Notes under the pieces: model-generated | Databases searched by the model: none | What the model saw: only the letters and a program-made list of their open reading frames with translations | What the model was told of the DNA's origin: nothing | In this document: positions 8,575 to 19,796 of the stretch, piece by piece | How positions within the stretch are numbered: the first letter of the stretch is position 1 | Layout: each line of letters begins with the position of its first letter | NCBI GenBank assembly: GCA_016722635.1 | Contig: JADKIX010000003.1 | Span: 248,001-312,000, forward strand | DNA from: Rhodospirillaceae bacterium | GTDB lineage: Bacteria > Pseudomonadota > Alphaproteobacteria > JAEUKQ01 | Length of the DNA: 64,000 bases | Direction of reading: 5' to 3' | Program-made: the position numbers and the translations under genes

Positions 8575-9228
8575 TTAATACATTGTTTTAAGAGAATTCA
8601 TTAACTCTTGACAAGAAGAAACGTACAAATCCGGTTTTTCTTGAAGGAATTCTTGCGCCAACGGTTCTTCGGCACGAATTAGAATAGCTTTGCAACCTGC
8701 ATTAACCGCACATGAGATATCAATATCAGTGTCGCCCAAAAACCACACTTGTTTACCCCTTATAATTCCGCTTGGATGCAAGGCCATTTCGACCGGTTCA
8801 ACGGCGGGTTTGTCTTTTAAAGCGTCCCCTGCCCCAATAATTTTTCCGAAATACTTGTTCCACCCTAAAGCAGTGGCCTCTTTTCTTAAAAGCCCTCCGC
8901 TTTTATTGCTGACAACCGCCAGATAGCATCCTTGGCGATGAAATTCTTTTAATAAATCTTCAGCCCCCGGCATAGGTTTTAAATAATTCAAGTGATGTTC
9001 TGCAAAAAATCCATGAAAGATTTCCCGAGCCGTTTGCCAATGTTCTCCAAACAATTGTGGAAATGAGTCCCTTAGGGAAGCTTTAACTTTTTGTTTTACC
9101 TCAGACAAAGACCATTCAGGAAAATTCATTTTTTTTAACGTAACATTCCAGGCTTGATGAAGCAAAAACCAGCTGTCAACCAAGGTATTATCCCAATCAA
9201 AAATCACCGCTTTGGGTAAATTATTCAT
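8575..9228 (-). CDS. HAD-superfamily phosphatase, phosphoglycolate phosphatase-like
   Basis: A 217-residue haloacid dehalogenase-type hydrolase. Motif I DWDNT holds the catalytic Asp11 and Asp13, motif II is in VVSNKSGG, and motif IV is GDTDIDI. A helical cap lies between residues 15 and 80, as in the Gph/beta-phosphoglucomutase group. The substrate cannot be told from sequence; phosphoglycolate or another small phosphate ester is likely. It starts 4 bases after the stop of the D-amino-acid transaminase and is probably co-transcribed with it. Confidence 0.85.
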   Translation of the reverse strand: MNNLPKAVIFDWDNTLVDSWFLLHQAWNVTLKKMNFPEWSLSEVKQKVKASLRDSFPQLFGEHWQTAREIFHGFFAEHHLNYLKPMPGAEDLLKEFHRQGCYLAVVSNKSGGLLRKEATALGWNKYFGKIIGAGDALKDKPAVEPVEMALHPSGIIRGKQVWFLGDTDIDISCAVNAGCKAILIRAEEPLAQEFLQEKPDLYVSSCQELMNSLKTMY

Positions 9229-9232
9229 TATT

Positions 9233-10099
9233 TTATGCGCGGGAAAGAATTGGTAATTGTTGCAGAAATTTTTTGTATTCCTGCAAAATATCTAAGGTAA
9301 ATGGGCCAGGCTTACCCCCACCAATCAGGGTATTATTGATCTGACAAACAGGCATGACAAAGGCACTACTGCTTGTTAAGAATGCTTCTTTAGCCTCCAA
9401 GGCTTCTTGTAAACTAAAAGATCTTTCTTCCAACCCTACCTGATGATCATGCATTATTTTTAATAAGGTTTGCCGGGTAATCCCATTAAGGATAGATTTA
9501 CTCGCTTTGCGTGTAATCACCTTGTTTTTGTGGGTAACAATCCAAGCATTGCTTGATGTGCCTTCAGTCACCATGTCCTGGCTGTCAATCAGCCAAGCTT
9601 CAAAAGCATTATTTTCAGCCGCTTGTTGTTTTGCCAGAACATTTGGCAGCAGTGATATGGATTTAATATCGCAGCGTTTCCAACGCAGATCAGGAAGGCT
9701 AATAATTTTAACACCATTTTCTTGATTTTTAGTGGAAAACTGCAACCTTTTGGTCGTCATAATGACCGATGGTTTGCTTGACACAGGAAATTTATGATCC
9801 CGGGGTGCAACACCCCGATTTATTTGTAAATATATTATCCCGTTCTTCACATCATTACGGCGGATTAATTCCCGCATAATGAGTTTGATGGCAGCACGTG
9901 ATAACGGCATGCGGATTTTAACTTCTTGCAGTGACCCCTCTAAACGGTCTAAATGTCCTTCTTCATCGACCAAACGGTCTTGGTAAATCATGACAACTTC
10001 GTAAACACCATCGGCAAACTGATAACCACGGTCTTCAATATGTATCATGCCATCTTGATGGGCAGTATATTGACCGTTTACATATGCATATCTGGACAT
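9233..10099 (-). CDS. dat: D-amino-acid transaminase (class IV PLP aminotransferase)
   Basis: A 288-residue fold-type IV PLP enzyme interconverting D-amino acids and 2-oxo acids, likely feeding D-Ala and D-Glu to the cell wall. Diagnostic blocks are FADGVYEV near residue 30, RCDIKSISLLPNVLAKQ with the PLP lysine, and VTEGTSSNAW. These favour D-amino-acid transaminase over branched-chain aminotransferase or aminodeoxychorismate lyase. In many alphaproteobacteria this gene stands between ntrX and hfq, as here. Confidence 0.88.
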   Translation of the reverse strand: MSRYAYVNGQYTAHQDGMIHIEDRGYQFADGVYEVVMIYQDRLVDEEGHLDRLEGSLQEVKIRMPLSRAAIKLIMRELIRRNDVKNGIIYLQINRGVAPRDHKFPVSSKPSVIMTTKRLQFSTKNQENGVKIISLPDLRWKRCDIKSISLLPNVLAKQQAAENNAFEAWLIDSQDMVTEGTSSNAWIVTHKNKVITRKASKSILNGITRQTLLKIMHDHQVGLEERSFSLQEALEAKEAFLTSSSAFVMPVCQINNTLIGGGKPGPFTLDILQEYKKFLQQLPILSRA

Positions 10100-10147
10100 A
10101 AGGTTTTTTCCTCAAAACAAACTTTAATTTAATTTTGGTAAGTTCAA

Positions 10148-11530
10148 TTAACGATCCAACTGACCTAAGCCCAATAATTTTAACTTCCGATGTAAAGCCG
10201 AACGTTCCATACCGATAAAATTAGCAGTTTTTGATATATTCCCCCCAAAACGGGTAACCTGGGCATTCAAATATTGTTTTTCAAATAATTCCCTGGCTTC
10301 CCGTAATGGTAACGACATGATCTCTTCCGTCCCCTCTTTATCCAATGAGGCAGGCCCAACCCTATTGATATAAGCTGGCAGCATATCGGCAGAGATTGAA
10401 TCATCAGGGTTATTTTGCGCCAAAATCAGTAAGTGTTCAATTACATTACGTAATTGCCTCACATTCCCAGGCCATTCATACGCTTGCAATCTCGCTGAAG
10501 TCTCAGGGGACAACAGACGCTGCGCCAAACCGGCAATCATTGCCCTTTCGATAAAAACGCTGGCTAAAGGCAAAATATCTTCGCGCCGCTCCTTTAACCC
10601 CGGCACATGAATAGTTAACACATTTAACCGGTAAAACAAATCTTGCCTAAATCTTTTCTTCTCAATTTCATGTTCAATATTCTTTGCAGTTGAGGCTAAA
10701 ATGCGAACATCCGCTTCAACCCGTTGCCCCTGCCCACCAATTCTCTCAAAAAATTGTTCCTGTAATACCCGAACCATTTTTGCCTGAGTTTCCAAGGGCA
10801 TATCAGCGATTTCATCTAAAAGGATGGTTCCGCCGTTTGCCTTTTCTAACAACCCAACTTGAGAAGAATCCTGACCGTTGCTGGATTTGCTGCCAAAAAG
10901 TTCAACCTCTAACTTATCTGGCTTAATTAAGGCACAATTTAAAACCACAAAAGGCGCTGCAGCGCGTTTTGAATGCCGGTGGATTAATTTAGCGACTAAT
11001 TCCTTACCTGCCCCTGCGGGTCCAGTAATTAACACCCGACCGCCAGTCGGGGCAATTTTCAATATGGCTTGTCTTAGTTGAGAAATTAAAATGGATTCGC
11101 CAGTTAATTCTTGGGGATCATCAGCCTTAAGCCTTAATTCTGCATTTTCCATGCGAAGTTTTGCGTGTTCCATACACCGACTAACCACGAGTAACAAATG
11201 ATCAGTTTTAAATGGTTTTTCGATAAAATCGTAAGCACCTTGGCGGATCGAGTTAACCGCCGTTTCAATATTGCCATGGCCGCTAATCATGACAATAGGC
11301 AATTCCGGATATTCACGATGAATCAAGGATAAAAGCTGCATACCGTCCATCGGGCTATCTTGCAACCATATATCCAAGATAATCATGGAAGGTATTTTTT
11401 GGGCCATTAAGTCTAATGCATTTTTACTATTGTCGGCTTGCCTGGTATGATAACCCTCGTCCTCCAAGATTCCGCTTATTAAGCGGCGGATATCGGCTTC
11501 ATCATCAATAATTAAAATGTCTAAACTCAT
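10148..11530 (-). CDS. ntrX: Nitrogen-assimilation response regulator NtrX
   Basis: A 460-residue response regulator. The receiver domain (1-120) has the phosphoacceptor Asp53 in IILDIWL. The AAA+ domain (about 145-375) has Walker A GPAGAGKE and Walker B GGTILLDEIADM. A Fis-type helix-turn-helix covers roughly 415-455. The GAFTGA loop used to contact sigma-54 is missing; the equivalent stretch reads ELFGSKSSNGQDSSQ. This is usual for alphaproteobacterial NtrX, which often works as a DNA-binding regulator of the sigma-70 type. It follows ntrY by 13 bases. Confidence 0.94.
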   Translation of the reverse strand: MSLDILIIDDEADIRRLISGILEDEGYHTRQADNSKNALDLMAQKIPSMIILDIWLQDSPMDGMQLLSLIHREYPELPIVMISGHGNIETAVNSIRQGAYDFIEKPFKTDHLLLVVSRCMEHAKLRMENAELRLKADDPQELTGESILISQLRQAILKIAPTGGRVLITGPAGAGKELVAKLIHRHSKRAAAPFVVLNCALIKPDKLEVELFGSKSSNGQDSSQVGLLEKANGGTILLDEIADMPLETQAKMVRVLQEQFFERIGGQGQRVEADVRILASTAKNIEHEIEKKRFRQDLFYRLNVLTIHVPGLKERREDILPLASVFIERAMIAGLAQRLLSPETSARLQAYEWPGNVRQLRNVIEHLLILAQNNPDDSISADMLPAYINRVGPASLDKEGTEEIMSLPLREARELFEKQYLNAQVTRFGGNISKTANFIGMERSALHRKLKLLGLGQLDR

Positions 11531-11543
11531 GAATATAATAAAC

Positions 11544-13862
11544 TCAATCTAATAACATGTTTGCTTGTTTATCAAACTCAAACTCAACGAAAGTCTTGTT
11601 GCCGTCTTTATTCCCCAATTTCAAAATCCCTTTGTGATCTTCAACAATTTTTCGCACAATAGCAAGCCCTAGACCGCTACCATTGGCTTTGGTTGTTACA
11701 TAAGGTTCGGTTAAAATATTCAAATATTTTTCAGGCAACCCGCACCCATTATCTTCCACTGTAATCACAATTTTATTAGAAGTGCCTCCTGCAGTCAGGG
11801 TAATATGCCCTTGTTCACTATCGGGTTTTTGCTGCCTATTCTTTTCAATTGCTTGGACAGCATTTAATAAAACATTGGTCAATGCCTGGCCAATTTGTCG
11901 TCCATCAATTTTCATCATTATCACGGGTTCTAGAAAATATGTATCAAAAATAATATCCTGATGTCCTTGCGATTGAAGGAAAACCGCTTGTTTGCAAATA
12001 TTAACCAGGTTCTCATATTGGAAAATCGGTGTAGGCATTCTGGCAAATGCTGAAAATTCATCAATAAGACGCTTGATCGTATCGACCTGATTGATAATTG
12101 TGTCAATACATTGATCAAATATATCCACGTCAGACGTAATATATTTTTGATATCGTCTTTTTAGCCTTTCCGCTGACAATTGAATGGGGGTTAAAGGATT
12201 TTTAACTTCATGTGCAATACGCCTTGCAACATCGGCCCAGGCTGCTTTACGCTGGGCCACCAGCAAACTACTAATATCATCGAAAGTAAGAACATATCCA
12301 TGATTGTTCACAGTTGTTCCATTGCGTACCATTTTTGTTGTAAAAGTCCGCTTAACATTCTTTCTTTCTATTTCAATTTGTCCTTTAACCGTTTCATAGC
12401 GGCTGGAGGATTGTATGGTTTCAAAAAATTCCCTTATTTCAGGAAAAATTTCAGAAAAATGGCTGCCCAAAAACTGATTGCTATCTAATTCTAGTAAGTG
12501 GATGGCAGATTGATTGATTAAATTAATGGTGCCATCTTCACTGATTCCTACAACTCCAGCTGAAACACCCTGTAACACCAATTCGGTAAATTGCCGACGT
12601 TCATTCACTTCAATATTTTTAGTAATTAGTTCTTGTTGCTGCAGAGATAAACGTTCCGTCATCTGGTTAAATGTACGGTTTAGGATATTGATTTCATCAA
12701 CCCCACCCAAATAAGGAACTCGCGTATTTAAATCCCCATGCCCGATTTTTTCTGCGGCCGCAATCAATTGGGTAATAGGCTGGAATAATTTACCGGAAAA
12801 AACCAGTGCTACCCAAATTGCCCCCATCAAAGCCAATGAAGCAATCACGATAAAAATAAGCGCAAAGGTCACTTGAATTTGGAAACGGCGACCTTCCATG
12901 TTTTTGTACAATTCGACCGCTTTGCTCGTTTCTTCGACATATCCAAGGATTCTGACATCAATTTTTCGGCCAATGTATAAATAAATATCATTTTGCCAAT
13001 CCACCAATACCATTGCACGCATCCGGTCTTCGGTAGGGCCAGACAAAATGATTGTTTCACCATTACGGGCACGCTCAAAAGCGGAAGGGGAAACATCCGG
13101 ATTAAGGGCAGCCGTTAGACTTAGGTTACCAGCCGCCAAAACTTTTCCTTGGCCATTTAATAATAATACTTCACTTAAAGAACGCACGGAGCTTTGTAGT
13201 AAAATAAAATTTTGGATCCGTTTTGGATTAGCTTCAAAAAGAGGTCCTTCATATTTCAAGTCATTGGCCATCGCTAAAATATCGCCAACAATGCTACGCT
13301 GATGTTCCAATAAATATTCATGGGCCACAACTAACGAATTGTAGACAGCCTCTTTAACACTGTCATTAAACCATTGGTTTAGGCCAAAATTTAAAAACAA
13401 AGTGGTAAAGATCGTGACGATAATGGACGGGATGATAGCTAGCGCACTAAACCAAAAAACGAGACGGGTATGAAGCTTGGCACCAGCCAACCCTTTTTTA
13501 CGTTGTAACCATAACGAAATTACCTGTTTGGCAATAATAACCATTAATAAAAGCAATACACCAAGATCAGCGGTCAGAAGCCATAAAATGGTTGACGAGC
13601 TGACCTCTGCAGACACGGCCCGTTGAATCATAAAGAAAGTAATGATTGCAAGCGGTATGGCTACTGCTACCAAAACCATCGCTAATCTGCGTTCAAGATC
13701 AATACGCTTGATCTTAGCCCAAAATCTTCCTTGACGCTTAGAAGATGACAAGGGTTCATTACCGCTTGATTGATGGGAACCACCAACTGGAGGCACACCA
13801 GCAGAATAAACTTCTAAAGCTGTATTAGGTAATGATGATGTTTTCCGAGATAATTTTCTCAT
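11544..13862 (-). CDS. ntrY: Nitrogen/redox sensor histidine kinase NtrY
   Basis: A 772-residue membrane sensor kinase and partner of NtrX. N-terminal hydrophobic segments (about 60-160) and one near 325-355 flank a periplasmic sensor domain. A HAMP linker (LIAAAEKIGHGDLNTRVP), a PAS domain (about 420-530), a HisKA domain with His551 in ARRIAHEVKNPLTP and an HATPase domain (NVLLNAVQA, DNGCGLP, GSGLGLAIV) follow. The length is normal. The gene starts 12 bases after dusB. Confidence 0.94.
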   Translation of the reverse strand: MRKLSRKTSSLPNTALEVYSAGVPPVGGSHQSSGNEPLSSSKRQGRFWAKIKRIDLERRLAMVLVAVAIPLAIITFFMIQRAVSAEVSSSTILWLLTADLGVLLLLMVIIAKQVISLWLQRKKGLAGAKLHTRLVFWFSALAIIPSIIVTIFTTLFLNFGLNQWFNDSVKEAVYNSLVVAHEYLLEHQRSIVGDILAMANDLKYEGPLFEANPKRIQNFILLQSSVRSLSEVLLLNGQGKVLAAGNLSLTAALNPDVSPSAFERARNGETIILSGPTEDRMRAMVLVDWQNDIYLYIGRKIDVRILGYVEETSKAVELYKNMEGRRFQIQVTFALIFIVIASLALMGAIWVALVFSGKLFQPITQLIAAAEKIGHGDLNTRVPYLGGVDEINILNRTFNQMTERLSLQQQELITKNIEVNERRQFTELVLQGVSAGVVGISEDGTINLINQSAIHLLELDSNQFLGSHFSEIFPEIREFFETIQSSSRYETVKGQIEIERKNVKRTFTTKMVRNGTTVNNHGYVLTFDDISSLLVAQRKAAWADVARRIAHEVKNPLTPIQLSAERLKRRYQKYITSDVDIFDQCIDTIINQVDTIKRLIDEFSAFARMPTPIFQYENLVNICKQAVFLQSQGHQDIIFDTYFLEPVIMMKIDGRQIGQALTNVLLNAVQAIEKNRQQKPDSEQGHITLTAGGTSNKIVITVEDNGCGLPEKYLNILTEPYVTTKANGSGLGLAIVRKIVEDHKGILKLGNKDGNKTFVEFEFDKQANMLLD

Positions 13863-13874
13863 CTAAAACCTTTC

Positions 13875-14912
13875 CTAAGTTTCAATAGGATTGGTGAGCG
13901 GTGTTTCACTATATAAACGTCGAATTAATCCATCAACTTGTCGGTAATCCGGTTCTCGGTTAACTGCAACCCTGAATTCTGCCGAATTGGGAAAACCCTT
14001 ACTATACCAACCTAAATGTTTGCGGAAAATCCTGAATCCGGGTTCTTGCCCATAATGGGTCAGGGTGTCTTGAAAATGATTAAGTATTGTTTCTAATTTT
14101 TCATCACTACTCGGTTCAGCAATTTCTTGGTTATTTTCTAATGATTGCATGACTTGATGAATAAACCACGGTTTACCATAACTGCCCCGCCCAATCATCA
14201 CACCATCTGCACCCGAAAGGTTTAAGGCGTTAGCGGCATCTTCCATGGTTAGGATATCCCCATTCACAATCACAGGAATTTTAATGCTTTCCTTAACTTC
14301 ACGTACAAAACGCCAGTCTGCTTGGCCTTCATAAAATTGGCAGCGGGTGCGCCCATGAATCGTAATCATTTGAATACCGCAATTTTCAGCGATTTTAGCA
14401 AGTTTTGGAGCGTTCAGATTTTGATGGTCCCACCCCATACGCATTTTAAGGGTTACCGGAAGTTTAACAGCTTTTACTGTTGCTTCCAAAATAGCTGCCG
14501 CTAAAGGTTCATCCCGCATCAATGCAGAACCAGCATAACTATTGACAACTTTTTTAGCCGGACAACCAAAATTAATATCAATAATTGCCGCCCCTTGATC
14601 TTCGTTTAATTTAGCGGCTTCTGCCATCACTTCAGGCTCACAGCCCGCTAACTGGACAGACATGGGAAAATCATCTGCACTTTGCTGAGCCATTTTTAAA
14701 GATTGACGGGAAGACCTGATCATGGCTTGGCTGGCAATCATTTCAGATACCACTAAGCCAGCGCCAAATTTCCTTACCGCCCGCCTAAAAGGCAGGTCGC
14801 TAACCCCAGACATCGGCGCTAAAATAACCGGGCAAGAAATAGTTACCGGACCAATCTTAATTGGTTTCAATTTAAAGCTTAGCTTATTTTCTAAGAAATT
14901 TGATGCTGACAT
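13875..14912 (-). CDS. dusB: tRNA-dihydrouridine synthase DusB
   Basis: A 345-residue FMN- and NADPH-dependent enzyme that reduces uridines in the tRNA D-loop. Family blocks are [26 protein letters not shown], the catalytic Cys in [11 protein letters not shown], and [13 protein letters not shown]. Called nifR3 in older literature, it classically heads nifR3-ntrB-ntrC-ntrY-ntrX. Here ntrB and ntrC are absent and dusB is followed directly by ntrY. It is the first gene of this minus-strand group. Confidence 0.94.
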   Translation of the reverse strand: MSASNFLENKLSFKLKPIKIGPVTISCPVILAPMSGVSDLPFRRAVRKFGAGLVVSEMIASQAMIRSSRQSLKMAQQSADDFPMSVQLAGCEPEVMAEAAKLNEDQGAAIIDINFGCPAKKVVNSYAGSALMRDEPLAAAILEATVKAVKLPVTLKMRMGWDHQNLNAPKLAKIAENCGIQMITIHGRTRCQFYEGQADWRFVREVKESIKIPVIVNGDILTMEDAANALNLSGADGVMIGRGSYGKPWFIHQVMQSLENNQEIAEPSSDEKLETILNHFQDTLTHYGQEPGFRIFRKHLGWYSKGFPNSAEFRVAVNREPDYRQVDGLIRRLYSETPLTNPIET

Positions 14913-15040
14913 CGGTGCTCTGATTATACTTATTAAATGACAATGTTACCGTAATAATTGTTGTTTGGCCTTCACCATAATGCTTTGTTCACAAAAAGTA
15001 TAGACATCCTCTTATGAAAATAACCCAACTCTTCATACCC

Positions 15041-15078
15041 ATAAAAAAGAAAAGGCTGCATTGTTTAATGCAGCCTTT
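15041..15078 (-). terminator. Rho-independent terminator of groESL
   Basis: A perfect 12-bp stem (15051-15062 with 15067-15078) around GGCTGCATT, with loop GTTT. On the minus strand it is followed by TTCTTTTTT. It lies 28 bases past the groEL stop. The plus-strand reading has only a short T run, so it works mainly for groESL. Confidence 0.9.
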
Positions 15079-15105
15079 CTCTCTGGAACTACTGTTTAAA
15101 AAAAC

Positions 15106-16779
<1,674 letters not shown>

Positions 16780-16785
16780 CTATGA

Positions 16786-17103
16786 TTATTTCTTTTTGTT
16801 GGTAGTTTTTGTGGCACCTTCAACAATGCCCATGATGTCGGACTCTTTCATAATCAACAAATCCTCGCCATTCACCCTAACTTCTGTGCCAGACCATTTG
16901 CCAAACAGCACAATGTCACCAACTTTAACAGACAATAGCTGTAACTTTCCGTCTTCGTTGCGGGCGCCTTCGCCAACAGCTAAGACTTCAGCTTGCATCG
17001 GTTTCTCTTTGGCTGTATCGGGGATTATAATTCCGCCTGGTGTCTTTTCGTCTTGCTCAACGCGACGAACTAGAACGCGGTCATGAAGCGGCCTAAATTT
17101 CAT
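16786..17103 (-). CDS. groES: Co-chaperonin GroES (10 kDa)
   Basis: A 105-residue co-chaperonin capping the GroEL ring. It starts [14 protein letters not shown], has the mobile loop region ([20 protein letters not shown]) and the block [14 protein letters not shown]. The Lys-rich C-terminus is slightly longer than in E. coli. First gene of groESL, with a GGAGA ribosome binding site just upstream of the ATG. Confidence 0.97.
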   Translation of the reverse strand: MKFRPLHDRVLVRRVEQDEKTPGGIIIPDTAKEKPMQAEVLAVGEGARNEDGKLQLLSVKVGDIVLFGKWSGTEVRVNGEDLLIMKESDIMGIVEGATKTTNKKK

Positions 17104-17184
17104 TCATCTTCTCCTGAAATAATCGTGTAATTATTGTATATATCGCTTAATCATGGCGGTTGCATAAAGTATCAACAATTTTTG

Positions 17185-17241
17185 TTGGCACTTGCAATGC
17201 CTGAGTGCTAGTGATGTAGGAACTGCAGTTTCATATGTCAA
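17185..17241 (-). promoter_or_regulatory. groESL promoter with CIRCE operator (HrcA site)
   Basis: The inverted repeat TTGGCACTT-N9-GAGTGCTAG (17185-17211) matches the CIRCE consensus TTAGCACTC-N9-GAGTGCTAA at 15 of 18 positions. Just upstream on the minus strand a perfect TTGACA (17241-17236), a 17-base spacer and TACATC (17218-17213) form a sigma-70-type promoter. Transcription would begin at the edge of or inside the CIRCE element. This predicts HrcA repression of groESL; hrcA is not in the window. Confidence 0.85.
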
Positions 17242-17370
17242 TAGATTTTATAAATTATTTTATTAATCTGCTCTGTTACCCTTATCCTTACACATCTTAA
17301 AATTTATAAATATATGATGGATAAGAAAATTCTTATTGGTGATAAGAGTTGATCTTGCTAATTTGCCACC

Positions 17371-17398
17371 CTGACAATTCAAAAAATTGTTTTATAAT
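17371..17398 (+). promoter_or_regulatory. Sigma-70 promoter of ctaA
   Basis: CTGACA (17371-17376), a 16-base spacer and a perfect TATAAT (17393-17398) lie 41 bases before the ctaA ATG. It is divergent from the groESL promoter, with about 130 bases between the two. Confidence 0.6.
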
Positions 17399-17439
17399 GA
17401 ACCGATAAGCCATATCCTCTATTAATTAAAAAATAAGCC

Positions 17440-18591
17440 ATGCCATCAAAAAAAAAATTGCAGACACCCTTATTCAGACCAAGCGCCAATATCCGTTGGT
17501 GGTTGATCATATCTTGCCTAATGGTATATGGGGCGGTAGTTATTGGCGGATTAACAAGATTAACTGATTCGGGTTTATCGATTGTGGAGTGGCAACCAAT
17601 CAGCGGGATATTTCCACCCCTAACGATGGATGCTTGGCAAAAAACTTTTAAGGCTTATCAAGCAATCCCTGAATTTCAATTAATTTATCCCCAGATGACT
17701 TTAGAAGAATTCAAGGGAATATTTTGGTGGGAGTATATCCACCGCTTGTGGGGGCGTTTGATTGGCCTGGTTTTTATCATCCCTTTTTTATTTTTTTGGT
17801 TAAGGCATAAACTTCCACCTTATGTGAAGACAGGAGGGACTGGTATCTCGTTATTAATCATGGGTCAAGGATTAATGGGTTGGCTGATGGTAAAAAGTGG
17901 CCTTGCCAGTCGAACGGATGTTAATCACTTAAGATTGGCAGCCCATCTGAGCTTGGCTTTGCTTATTTATAGTTGGCTATTATGGCTGGTATTTAAGGTT
18001 TTTTCACAAAAATTACGAAACCCGGGTCTTCCAAAAATGGCCTTATCGCCCACCAACCAACAACCCATTTATTTACTTGGTATCATCGGCCTATTCTTAG
18101 TTAGTTTAACGATTATTTCGGGATCGCTAGTAGCTGGCTTGGATGGCGGGTTGATATATAACACATTTCCCTTGATGGGGGGCAGGGTTCTGCCAGAAGA
18201 ATTTCTGCAAGACCGCTCTTTCTGGTACGTGCTTTTAGAACAACCGGCAGGTGTTCAATTTTTGCATCGCGCGATGGTTTTCCTAAGCTTCGGGTTTGGC
18301 ATTTTTTATTGGGTAAAATGCCATCGCCATCCTGATAATAAAATACGCCATGCGACCCATATGGGCCTCTTAGCCATTATCATCCAAATATGTATAGGGG
18401 TAACCACCTTGCTGCTGGTTGCCCCCCTACCGTTGGCTTTATTACATCAAACGGGTGCCGTCATTGTTTTATCCAACTGGGTATGGATATTATATACCCT
18501 GCAAAATTATAACTTATCTCTTAAACTAAACCAAAGCATGGCGGCCACCTGCAATGGCCAACGCAATAACGTTCCGCCAGGAAATGGCTGA
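17440..18591 (+). CDS. ctaA: Heme A synthase CtaA (COX15 type)
   Basis: A 383-residue polytopic membrane enzyme oxidising the C8 methyl of heme O to make heme A for aa3-type cytochrome oxidase. It has the alphaproteobacterial/mitochondrial type-2 features GGLTRLTDSGLSIVEW, the heme-ligand region WWEYIHRLWGR, FLHRAMVF and LLHQTGAV. About eight hydrophobic segments are visible. The last 27 or so residues (after NLSLK) have no family character and lie in an 85-base convergent overlap with the FAD oxidase, so the original stop seems lost. Confidence 0.93.
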   Translation: MPSKKKLQTPLFRPSANIRWWLIISCLMVYGAVVIGGLTRLTDSGLSIVEWQPISGIFPPLTMDAWQKTFKAYQAIPEFQLIYPQMTLEEFKGIFWWEYIHRLWGRLIGLVFIIPFLFFWLRHKLPPYVKTGGTGISLLIMGQGLMGWLMVKSGLASRTDVNHLRLAAHLSLALLIYSWLLWLVFKVFSQKLRNPGLPKMALSPTNQQPIYLLGIIGLFLVSLTIISGSLVAGLDGGLIYNTFPLMGGRVLPEEFLQDRSFWYVLLEQPAGVQFLHRAMVFLSFGFGIFYWVKCHRHPDNKIRHATHMGLLAIIIQICIGVTTLLLVAPLPLALLHQTGAVIVLSNWVWILYTLQNYNLSLKLNQSMAATCNGQRNNVPPGNG

Positions 18592-19796
18592 TTGGGAAGA
18601 GAAGCGATTAAATTAAACCGCTTGAGTTCGCCTGTAATAGCTTCAGCAATTAAACGGCCTGCTAAAGCTGTCATACTAAGCCCCTGCCCTGAATATCCAT
18701 GGGCATAATAAAAACCAGGAAATAGCTGGCCAATATCAGGAAGGCGCGTATTCGTAATCGCCAATTTCCCGCCCCAAGCATAATCAATCTTTACATCCTC
18801 CAATTGTGGAAAAGTACGCAACATAAACTTTCTCACAAATTCCTGCATATTATGGGGGGGATGATTGGTATAAGTTTCCCCGCCTCCATAGATTAATCGA
18901 TAATCTTTAGAGAAACGGTAATAATTAACTACAAATTTTGTATCACAAACGGCCAAATTTTGTTTAATTAATTGCTGGGCTTTTTCTATTCCCAAAGGCT
19001 CTGTTGCTAAAATAAAATTAACAATTGGCATAATTCGGGCTGCCAATTTTTTTTGCAATTTAAAAAGATATGCATTGCAGCACATGACCACCTTTTTCGC
19101 ATAGATTTCACCCTGCAGGCTGCGAATCACATATCCTGACCCTGAGTCCGTTCTTTTAACCTCAATAACCCGGGTTTTTTCGTAAATTTGAATTCCCCTT
19201 TTTTGGCAAGCGGCGGCTAATCCCAACGCATAATTTAAGGGATGCAAATGTCCTGCCCCGCTATCAATCATCCCACCCCAGTAATTTTTGCTTGCCACTA
19301 TTTCTTGGATTTCTTCTTTTTTTAAAAAACGGGCGTGCTGATAGCCAAAGATTTTTTGAGCAACCTCGACATCTTCTAAAAGACAAGGCAAATGGGATGA
19401 TTTTGCTGCAGCCACCAATAAGCCCGGTTGATAATCACATCGAATTTGATATTGCTGCAAGCGGGAAAGGAGAATTTCTTTGGCTTCCTCAGATAAGACC
19501 CATAATTCTTTCGCTTTGGCTTCGCCAAACATAGTAATAAGTTCGCTTGCTGTTAAACGCAGCCCCGCATGCACTTGCCCACCATTCCTACCCGAGGCGC
19601 CGAAAGCAACTGTTTCAGCTTCTAATATAACTGCTTCAATACCTTTTTGCTGCAACTCTAAGGCCGTATTTAACCCGCTATAGCCGCCGCCAATGATACA
19701 CACATCTACTTTACTGTTCTTATCTAATACAGGGAATACAAGTTGTTGATTAGCCGTTGCATGATAATATGAATTTAATAAAAAACGATCCGGCAT
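18507..19796 (-). CDS. FAD-dependent amine/amino-acid oxidase (PuuB/DadA-like)
   Basis: A 429-residue DAO-fold flavoprotein. The N-terminal Rossmann motif DVCIIGGGYSGLNTALELQ is followed by GASGRNGGQVHAGL, and the C-terminal FAD contact is HGYSGQGLSMTALAG. This layout is that of gamma-glutamylputrescine oxidase (PuuB) and related opine or amino-acid oxidases, giving an aldehyde or oxo acid, ammonia and H2O2. The substrate is open, and no puu genes are nearby. Its conserved C-terminus (FPGGTLLRWP...LRDKL) lies opposite the tail of ctaA. Confidence 0.82.
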   Translation of the reverse strand: MPDRFLLNSYYHATANQQLVFPVLDKNSKVDVCIIGGGYSGLNTALELQQKGIEAVILEAETVAFGASGRNGGQVHAGLRLTASELITMFGEAKAKELWVLSEEAKEILLSRLQQYQIRCDYQPGLLVAAAKSSHLPCLLEDVEVAQKIFGYQHARFLKKEEIQEIVASKNYWGGMIDSGAGHLHPLNYALGLAAACQKRGIQIYEKTRVIEVKRTDSGSGYVIRSLQGEIYAKKVVMCCNAYLFKLQKKLAARIMPIVNFILATEPLGIEKAQQLIKQNLAVCDTKFVVNYYRFSKDYRLIYGGGETYTNHPPHNMQEFVRKFMLRTFPQLEDVKIDYAWGGKLAITNTRLPDIGQLFPGFYYAHGYSGQGLSMTALAGRLIAEAITGELKRFNLIASLPNQPFPGGTLLRWPLQVAAMLWFSLRDKL

